Part shown: positions 53,101 to 63,400 of the stretch, piece by piece | Numbering within the stretch: position 1 is the stretch's first letter | Layout of the letters: each line of letters opens with the position of its first letter | Source: Saccharina japonica | Lineage: Eukaryota; Sar; Phaeophyceae; Laminariales; Laminariaceae | Reading direction: 5' to 3' | Assembly (NCBI GenBank): GCA_008828725.1 | Contig: MEHQ01000321.1 | Location: 953,746-1,017,745 of the forward strand | DNA length: 64,000 nucleotides | Position numbers and translations under genes: made by a program | The notes under the pieces: generated by a model | The model's database searches: none | What the model was told of the DNA's origin: nothing | The model's input: only the letters and a program-made list of their open reading frames with translations

Positions 53101-56100
53101 CGTGGGACCAGTTCTTAACCCATTCAGAACTGAAAAACTATTATCCCACACTAATTCCAAGTAGTTTGTCCCCAAATTCGGGGGGCCAGTTCTTAACCCC
53201 TTCAGAACTGAAAAAAATGTCCCACACTAGTTCCAAGTAGTTTGTCCCAAAATTCGTGGGACCAGTTCTTAACCCATTCAGAACTGAAAAAAATGTCCCA
53301 CACTAGTTCCAAGTAGTTTGTCCCAAAATTCGTGGGACCAGTTCTTAACCCATTCATAACTGAAAAAAAATGCCCCACACTAATTCCAAGTAGTTTTACC
53401 CCAATTTCGTGGGACCAGTTCTTAAGGGGTAAAGAGCGCCTCGTCGTGACAGGCCTAAAATAAGCGCGCTCTTAACTACGGTTTGCTCAAGAGCGCCCCG
53501 TGACAAGGCCTGAATAAAGCGCGCTCTAAATATCGGTTTGCTTTTAACTGAAATGGGCAGCATATAAGCGTAGCTTTGAGTATATACAGACGGAACATAC
53601 CGATTAGACCCGCTTGTTTTGCCGATTAAACCGCTCTTTTGAGTACCGAATGGGAACAAAGAGAGAAAAGCAAAAGATGAGCAAGTAATGAAAGGAGGCG
53701 GTGTCGAAGTGGGAGCATTTATCGTGCAAAGTACCTAACAGGCCTCGCTTTATCACCGGTGATTATACCCACTTTTAGCGCAGCGTGCACGTATCATAGG
53801 GAGGGGAAGAGGGAGAGGGAGTTTGGTTCGAGTGTTTTGGCCTCACAAGGGGAGAGACAGGAGATTTTTTTTTGGTTCAGCTACTTGGCCCAACCGGTGA
53901 AGGGCCCATCTATTCCACACCTATTATTTGCTGCGGGTCTCCTTACTATATAATATACTAAGAAAAAAATGAAAGCAAGAGGAGGAGGGAGGATATGTTT
54001 ATTGTACTGTAGTTCAATAACTATGATAGAGGTGGGCCACACCAATGGTTACAGGGGTTTTTTCTGGGGCTCCTCAAGTGTGAGGAGTTCTATACTAATA
54101 GTAAGTAATAGTAAGCCACCTGCCTTTGGAGGAACATAAAAGTGCTACGTATATACCCGATGAACAATCCCACGGCCTAAGTATAACCCTGAAGAATATT
54201 TCAACATAAGAATTTTTGGAATGCCGACAATTTTGGATGAACCGTTTTAGGACTGCAGACCCGTTTTGGGGACAATCCACTCTAATTATAAGTAATTTGT
54301 CCCCAAAACGGGACTCCAGTCCTATAAGGGTTAAGAACTGGTCCCACGTATTTGGTGACAAACTACTTGGAAATGGTGTGGGACCATTTTTTCTGTTCTG
54401 AATGGGTTAAGGAACCCCGTCATTCCGAGAAAAAAAACGCCTCGTGGAGAACTCTCAACTACTTATCGGGATGCGGTTGAGAACCGACGAGCGCCGTCGG
54501 CCACAAGCCGTGCTCCACGGTCGCGGTTACGGGGCGCTACCGCCGCCGTTGGCCGCCAGCCGCGCCGCCGCTGCCGCGCGCCGTCCGCTCCGGACGCCGC
54601 CGCCGCGCCACCGTGGATCGGTCATCATGGAGTCCGGCGGGCCCGCCAGGGTCTGCGCCAAGCGCGACTATCTCCCCTGTTTTGCCTGAAACGTCGACGA
54701 TCTCGATAAGAATCGACGCCTTGGCCCTCCTGAGTGAGACAGATCGTGACATGTGGACGGGGGGGGGGGGGCAGGCCGTGAGCAAACGGTAGGGGGGAGG
54801 AAGGATCCAGCGGTAGAGAGGGGGTTAAGGGCCGCAGGAAGAAACAGCGGGTGGGGGGAGGCACCCAGGCAGCAGCAGCAGACAAGGGGGGGGGGGGGGG
54901 GGTACTGGTCTGTGGTTGCTTGGCTTAGTCTTTTTGACCCATTGACCGCGATCCCTTTCGAGACGGATTCACCGTTCTTACTCGAAAATAGAGGCACCTC
55001 CAACATGTGGGCGCTGTTGGGGGGGGGATCACGAGTGAGTTGGACCGCAGAGCTATCTAAACTGCTTAGTATTACATTACTGTAGTTGTCGTAAGAGAGT
55101 GTGGACACTTTTACCCCTGCAAAAAATTATCCCTTACTAAATTTTTAGGGAGTTTGTGCCGAAGACGCGGGCGGTGCAGTCCTGAATCGCGGTATTGTGT
55201 TTTTCCCGTTGGACTGTGCCCCGTATCGTAATCATCATTCAATCATCTGCTCTCCCCCTCTCCCGCCCCCTCTCCCTCCCACCCCCCTCTCCCTCTCCCG
55301 GGCACCCTCTGTGCCCCCCCCCTCTCTATCTCTGTCTTTTTTTTCTGGTTCGTCCTGTTTTTCTATTGTTGTTCTCGCTCTGGTTTGTGTTGCTGTTTTT
55401 TTTTTTTTTTTTTCTTTTTTTTCTGTGGGTTTTTTTTCCTGTTATAACGCCTTTTTCCCCCCCCCCCCCCCCAAATCAGTTTTTTCACTTTGTATTAGTA
55501 TAGACCTCCTCCAAAATGAGAAACCACAGAAAAAAAACCCTGTAACATGGTGCCCACCTCTGTCGTAGTAGCTGAACTGAAACATATCCTCCCTCCTCCT
55601 CTTGCTTTCATTTTTTTCTTAGTATATTATATAGTAAGGAGACCCGCAGCAAATAATAGGTGTGGAATAGATGGGCCCTTCACCGGTTGGGCCAAGTAGC
55701 TGAACCAAAAAAAAATCTCCTGTCTCTCCCCTTGTGAGGCCAAAACACTCGAACCAAACTCCCTCTCCCTCTTCCCCTCCCTATGATACGTGCACGCTGC
55801 GCTAAAAGTGGGTATAATCACCGGTGATAAAGCGAGGCCTGTTAGGTACTTTGCACGATAAATGCTCCCACTTCGACACCGCCTCCTTTCATTACTTGCT
55901 CATCTTTTGCTTTTCTCTCTTTGTTCCCATTCGGTACTCAAAAGAGCGGTTTAATCGGCAAAACAAGCGGGTCTAATCGGTATGTTCCGTCTGTATATAC
56001 TCAAAGCTACGCTTATATGCTGCCCATTTCAGTTAAAAGCAAACCGATATTTAGAGCGCGCTTTATTCAGGCCTTGTCACGGGGCGCTCTTGAGCAAACC

Positions 56101-59100
56101 GTAGTTAAGAGCGCGCTTATTTTAGGCCTGTCACGACGAGGCGCTCTTTACCCCTTAAGAACTGGTCCCACGAAATTGGGGTAAAACTACTTGGAATTAG
56201 TGTGGGGCATTTTTTTTCAGTTATGAATGGGTTAAGAACTGGTCCCACGAATTTTGGGACAAACTACTTGGAACTAGTGTGGGGCATTTTTTTCAGTTCT
56301 GAAGGGGTTAAGAACTGGTCCCACGAATTTTGGGACAAACTACTTGGAATTAGTGTGGGACATTTTTTTCAGTTCTGAATGGGTTAAGAACTGATCCCAC
56401 GAATTTTGGGACAAACTACTTGGAACTAGTGTGGGACATTTTTTTCAGTTCTGAAGGGGTTAAGCAGGGGTACCCACTGCGGCTGTATACCTGGTCTTAA
56501 TTATCCCCTGGACTCAGCAGTGTCACTTGTCGTGCACATGAATTGCGGCATTGTTGTGTTATTATTACGGGCAAGGGCCATAGTAAACACTAGTAAATAA
56601 GACCTACGGTACACATTAAAACCTATATATTTACCTATTTTTACTCACAAAATTTGATCCTATTTACTAGTGTTTACTATGGTCCCCTGTAATGGTAGTA
56701 TATACGGCTGCAGCTGTTAGCCGTGAGAACGTGCAAGAAGTGTTGTGTCCCCCCCTGGGCCTTGACACACTCCACAGCCCGATCAGAATCCCCCCCCCTT
56801 AGGCTGCCGCAGACTCCGCAGACGAGCAGTTGGGATGGAGATACTTGCGGGAGCGGCGCCATGCGAAGTTTTCAAGTTCCCACACCTATATACAGTAGAT
56901 ACATATATAGAGGTGCAGATCACGATCCAGATCATCTACAGCAGATCCGATCTGTGCCGTTGTGGGGTGCTTTAGCAAGAGCTGTGTTCCACACAGATCC
57001 CACCCGCCGCCAAACATTATATTAACGCGCAACACTCAAGATGGACTACTATCATCGTATGCTGCAATCAAGACACCGCACGACAGATCCCACCCGAATC
57101 CAAACACGATATTACCGCGCAACACTCACGATAGACTGTCGTACGCTGCAATCTCAAGACATCAACACGCCCAGGGAGGATTTTCTGAGCTGAGCCGAGT
57201 TCCTCCAATCCCCAGGGGGGGGGGAGGGGCACACACACACAACAAAAACATGGTGGCCTTGGAAAATATCTCGAAAACAAGAAATTTCCGTAACATGTAC
57301 ACATATCTCGGCGCTTGTACCACCTGTCCCATCGTCGAGAAAATCGGCTTCGAATTTCGTCTCACGGGGGGGGGGTACGTTGCCTTATCGTACAGATAGT
57401 GTAAATCAGATAACTGTCTGCCGCGTCAGATCTAGGTCGTAAACTGGGGAGCTGATGTCGGTTGTGTAAATCAGGGAGCTGTATGCCCCCGTCAGATCTA
57501 GATCGTAAACTGGGGATCTGACGTTGGTCTTGTAAATCAGGGAGCTGTCTGCTCCGTCAGATCTAGATCGTAAACTGGGGATCTGATGTCGGTTGTGTAA
57601 ATCAGGGAGCTGTCTGCTCCGTCAGATCTAGATCGTAAACTGGGGATCTGATGTCGGTTGTGTAAATCAGGGAGCTGTATGCCCCGCCAGATCTAGACCG
57701 TAAACTGGGGATCTGATGTTGGTCTTGTACATCAGGGAGCTGTCTGCTCCGTCAGATCTAGATCGTAAACTGGGGATCTGACGTTGGTGAAAAGGGAAAA
57801 TCTGCTATTACTATTACTATATAGCAGTATACCGCATACCAGTCTGTTCCGGGGTATTAGGACCGTTTTTATATCAACATTTACTTGAAATGATTCTTAT
57901 ATTTTGGGTCACCCGTGTGACAAGATAACACGCCCCTCTCGGACGCATTTTTCATTAAAGCTGGGTTTTTTTTTTCCCCTTAACAACGGGAATAGTAGTT
58001 AAGGTGTCCAACGCGACGCGTCTCGCATGGAACGAAAATATCTGGGCGAGAGATTTCCGACGGCAAGGTTTTCGTTGTGTGTGCCCCCCCGCCCCCCCCC
58101 CCTCCACCCCCCTCCCCATGTTTAGGAGAAAACCGCCCCTGAAATGGGCTTTTTATTGTTGTTGTTGTTTTAATTGTGTTTACTTGGCACCAGTTTTATT
58201 TAGTATAACCCCCCACCCAACGTGCTCCGTCCCGGCATTGCAGGGATGCGAGAGTCTATGGCCATACGACTACGGCCGTGCACGACATGAGTACACCCCC
58301 CCTCCCCCCTCCTGTACGCGACTCAAAAACGAAAGTGTTGTGTCGTTTTCCCCCTCGAAAACCCCTGCACCCCCCCGCCCGCCCCAATCTACGGCCATGC
58401 ACGACATGAGTCCACCTCTTCTCCCCCCCATCATTGCCTGACATGACTCCTCGAAATATCGGTCGCGCTATTTACCCTCCCCCCTGCGCCACCCACGCGC
58501 TGCATCGCTCCTCTCCCCTTCCCCCCCCCCCCCCTCCCCCCACCCTCATGCTGGTCGTGAAAACCCGACATGCTCGTCCGGCAATTTAGGGATGCGAGGG
58601 TCTAGGTCATACGACTAGGGCCATGCAATGAAGTGAAGTACACCCCCCCCCCCGCCTCCCCCACCGCAACCCTGCAACCCTTTGTACTGAATGAACATCA
58701 ACGTTTCTGTTTTTGTGTTAGCTCCGGGCTCTGGTGCAGCAATCGGACGCTAGCGGCGTGCAGCAGAAGTCGGCTGCGCCCGGCACGCAAGGTCAACACG
58801 GGGGAGAAACGAAGGATGAGCTGTCTTCCAAGTCCAAGGCTTCCACCGTGAGTTTTTTGGCGACCCTTATATATATAGGTGCCATGGTATCCCCGCTTCC
58901 CCTCTACTTGTTGTGGAGGCGTGTCTCCTGTGTTTCTTTGAATGACACATATTATCCCTTCTGACAAAAGATGAGCTCTCATCAAAGTCCAAGGCTTCCA
59001 CCGTGAGTTTCTTGGAGACCCATACATATATATATAGGTGTCGTGGTGTCCCCGCTTCCCGTCTACTTGCTATGGAGGCGTTATCTATTACTGTGTTTTC

Positions 59101-60439
59101 TTTAAATGAAACTACGGGGGTTACTTATTATCCCTTCAGACAAAGGGTGACCTGTCGTCCGAGTTCAAGGCTTCCACCGTGAGTTTCTCGGAGACCCATA
59201 TATATATAGGTGACGTGGTGTCCCCGCTTCCCGTCTACTTGCTATGGAGGCGTTACGTATTACTGTGTTTCTTTGAAATGAAACTACGGGGGTTACTTAT
59301 TATCCCTTCAGACAAAGGATGAGCTGTCCTCCAAGTCCAAGGCTTCCACCGTGAGTTTCTCGGAGACCCATATATATATATATAGGTGACGTGGTGTCCC
59401 CGCTTCCCCTCTACTTGCTATGAAGGCGTTACGTATTACTGTGTTTCTTTGAAATGAAACTACGGGGGTTACTTGTCGCCCTCGAGACGAAGGATGACCT
59501 GTCCTCTCCCAAGCCCGAGGTATTCCACACCGTGCGTTGCCGACCAAGGGCTGTGGTACGGTGCGGAGCGGTAGGGTGGGAGGGGGGAGCCGTACTTATC
59601 TGTTGCTTGTCTTAGACTTTTGGATGACCATTGGTCACGCCTGCCCTTCGAGACGGAACACCGTTCCTACTCCTAGGGGAGTCACCTTTAGGGCCTCGTT
59701 TTGACGAAAGGCTATACGCACCGCAGGGCGGCGGCGCGGTCGGGCGGGGAGTGGGGGGGGCATGTACTAATTTGTTGATTGCCTTAGTCACTTGAAGGAC
59801 CATTGACCACGCCTCCCTTTCGAGACATACGGAGCAGCACCGTCGCTATGCTACAGAAAGAGACACCTCCACCATTTTTGGGCGCTCATTACGATTTCCC
59901 CCCCCACAAGATTGCCTTACAAACCCTTTTACTCATCTCATGTCTCTTCCAGTTTCGCTTTTTGCGGTCACCATCTACGGCAACCATAGTAAATAGGACC
60001 ACAAACTAAAACCTACCAGGTAGATATTTACCTATTTTTACCAACAATGTTTGGTCCTATTTTCTATGGTCCTCCTCCGTAATAAGATAGCGATAGTTAG
60101 GTGGGGTGGGGGGGTGTACTGCTGTGGTAGCAGGGCCTCTTTTTGGTCAAGAGCTACGTATGGGACGGTAGGGCGGTCACTTCCGGGTGATCCTTTTGAC
60201 CGCACGCCGTCGTGCGCTAGCGGGGGGGGGGGGGGGGGGGGGGGGCGGCCTTGCGCTGTGGTGTTTCTCCGCCCCCCGGGCGGGGGGGGGGGGGGGGGCG
60301 GCCTTGCGCTGTGGTGTTTCTCCGCCCCCCGGGCGGGGGGGGGGGGGGGGGCGGCCTTGCGCTGTGGTGTTTCTCCGCCCCCCGGGCGGGGGGGGGGGGG
60401 GGGGCGGCCTTGCGCTGTGGTGTTTCTCCGCCCCCCGGG

Positions 60440-60485
<46 letters not shown>

Positions 60486-63400
60486 GGGCGTCCTCATTGC
60501 CGTACATGGCCATAGTCGCATAGCTATAACCCCTCGCACCCCTAAGGTAGTGCTGGGGTGGACGACGTCGGGTTTTCACCAACCAGGCTGGCATTTTGCT
60601 TGCACCAAAAGCGAAATTACCGTGAGGTTGTTCGGCGTACGTAGTCGCATGAAGGGTGAGCTGCATCCTGCTAAGAACCACGTGAGAGCCGGACCTTTTT
60701 GCTTATGGGTGACAGCGTCGAATGAATTGATCGGTTGTTGCGGCGTGGGGTGACTTCTAGGGGTTCCTTTTGGGCAAGTCTAAGGTAGGCTACGGTGAGG
60801 GTGGGGGTTAGGGTTAGGGTTAGGAAGGCGGGAGGGAGGGAGGAGAAGGTATTTGCGGCCAAAACGCTTTTGATGGAACACACACGAAACGCCAAAATCT
60901 TTAAAAGACACCAAACACACAAAACAAAAACTCGAAAACGAAACAAAACAAGCAAACAAACACACAGTAACAAAAAAACAGAACCAACCAACAAACAAAC
61001 AAACGAACAAACAAACACACAAACGAACAAAACAAATAAAACAAAACAAACAAACAAAACAAACACACAAACAAAGCAGAACACCAAAAAAAATCGCTTA
61101 TTCGTATAATACTGCGCGATTTGTTTTTGCAGGTATCCTCGGCCTCCACCAACAGCACCACCGGCGCACCGACCACCAGCACCCAGAGCCGCAGCTGGAT
61201 CCAAAACGTCTTAGCCTTCATCCGCTGGAAGGGCCGCGGCAAGGGGAACCGCGGCGCTACCAGGAGGAACGAAGCCGGCGGTGGCGGCAATGATACCGGG
61301 TGCACCCCCTTCGCCTCCCCCACGCCCGGCTCACACCGGAAGTCTCGCGCGCTTCTTCCCCCGCAGCTGCCGCAGTTCGCTGGCCGCAAGCAGGTGAGTG
61401 CGGGGTGTATGTTTTCTTTTTTTCAAAACATTGATTTTGGCTCTAATTTCAAGTAATTTTGTCGCCGAACTGGGAGTGCGGGTCTTGAATTTTCAGGGTG
61501 TGTTCACGGGGGGTCATGACCCGACCCGCGGGTGGTCTCCCAACATCTCACGGGTTGGGTCGGGTCGGGCCGGGTCCGGTCGGGTCTGGTCAAGAGGTTT
61601 TTAAGCTCTCACGCGTCGGGTAGGGGTCGGGGTTGGGTTAGGTGACCCGACCCGACCCGACCCGACCCGACCCGACCCGTGGATGAGGTGATGACCTGTC
61701 AAGAACTCTGCTATTTTGGGGTTAATATACTAGTTTTAGTGTAGGGGTCGGTCAGTCAAGAGGTCAAAAGATGCGGTCTCCTACTGATAACATATTTCGG
61801 TAACGAGAGGCAAAGGCTCATATTACGTTTCGGGTAAGATTCACAAGGAGACCCCCCCCCCCCAAGAGATAGATGGTGGCCACAGTCGGCGAAACAGGAA
61901 GGGGATACGTTGGATTAGCAAAGTGTATATTTTATAGAAACAAATCTTTGCAATACATGGAAAAAAACGTAATGAGCGCCCAAATGTTGGAGGTGTCTTT
62001 GTTAGGAGTAGGAACGGTGCTCCGTCTCGAAAGGGGTGCGTGGTCAATGGGAAAACGACTAAGGCAAGCAACAAATGAGTACGCCCTCCCCTCCCCTCAA
62101 CCGAAGGCCAATCTGGGCGGGGAAAATATAACGACCGATTGGTCTTCATAGTAATGGTTGAAATGTCCCCTTGTGGTGCCGTTCAAGTCCGTCCTGATTG
62201 GTACACACGACTCCGTCCCGAACATATGAGAAAAATTAACGATAAAAAGTGACGGATCACAGCAACGACCACTTGCTCATAACAATGGTTGGCGGAGAAT
62301 AATATCACTCATAACAATGGTTGGTGTCCGAGTTACAATGGCTGATGCAAAGCAAGGAGCCGTACGGCGCGGCGCGGCGCGAGGCGGGGCGCAATGTGAC
62401 CCCCTACTCGTGGTGCTGCCGGGGAGCTCACTCGTCGCTCGTATACGGTTCACAACGACAAAAGTTACCATTGGCTTCGGTAGCTATCCCGGGGTTCCAG
62501 AGGGAGGGGTTCATAGTTATATCCCGAACGGCCTTTTGTATCTCGGGACATGAAGTGGTACGGTGCACACCCCCTCGGAGCGCTTGGTTGTCCCGGTCCC
62601 CCAATAATCCTCCGTTTTTTTTCTTTCTGTTCTGTCCGTCTGCCCTGTACGGTGGTTCGTAGCTCATCCTGGACTTGGATGAAACGCTGGTCCACTCGTC
62701 TTTCAAGCCCGTCCCAGGCGCGGACTACATCATCGACATCGATGTCGACCACACCTTCTACAAGGTGAGATCAGGACGGGGCGTGGGTTTTTGCGACTGC
62801 GACAGCGGTACTATGAACGAGCCTCTCCTTCATTTACCCAACAAGCCGACGAATTAATTGCGTACCCGGTAGTACCCTATTGCGGAGGGCCATAGTAAAT
62901 AGGACCAATTTTTTTTCGTAAAAATAGGTAAATATATAGATTTTTGTGTGCACCGCAGGTCCTATTTACTATGGTCCTCCGTAATAGGAGAAAAGGTGGA
63001 AATCGGGGAATTTTTTATTCCTGTAGAAGTATTACGTTTCTTGAAACTACGATTGCGCTACGAGTACCCGCTGCTGCTTTTTATATACTGGTACGAGAAG
63101 CGTGTGGCGAGGAGGGCAGCAAGTGTTGAGCCGTGAGTAGGTATGTAACGGAGTCGTACCACAGTACGTACGTAAATACCTGCCAGGTTCCTTTTTTTTG
63201 TAGTTCCCCTTGGTTTTCTTATCATTTCGGGGAATGTTTATGAGTGATCAACGTTGGAGCTACTACTGTAGTCCAATAGGCTACTGCAAACCTACTGAGT
63301 CCAGTAGCCTACTGAGTCCAGTCGCCTACTGTAGCCCAATAGGCTACTGTAGTCCAATAGGCTACTGTATTCCCATATGCTACTGTAGTCCAATAGGCTA

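Larger units (their letters stand above)
54001..55579. other. Spacer of the large inverted repeat
   Basis: Holds two family E elements (54232-54408), a GC-rich block (54440-54690) with open frames on both strands but no identified exon, a G run with a family A copy (54890-55020), then poly-T and poly-C tracts. The GC-rich block might hide the missing phosphatase exon, but no good acceptor-donor pair is visible. Confidence 0.5.

Noticed and set aside
53396..53659. 87-residue frame repeated exactly at 55921-56184
   Set aside because: The identity comes from the inverted DNA repeat; no family resemblance or coding bias.
54444..54689. GC-rich block as the missing phosphatase exon
   Set aside because: No convincing acceptor and donor pair gives the needed phase; left unassigned.
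60051..60753. Long open frames with poly-Gly or poly-Pro translation
   Set aside because: Frames are open only because of long G runs, which carry no stop codon in any frame on either strand.
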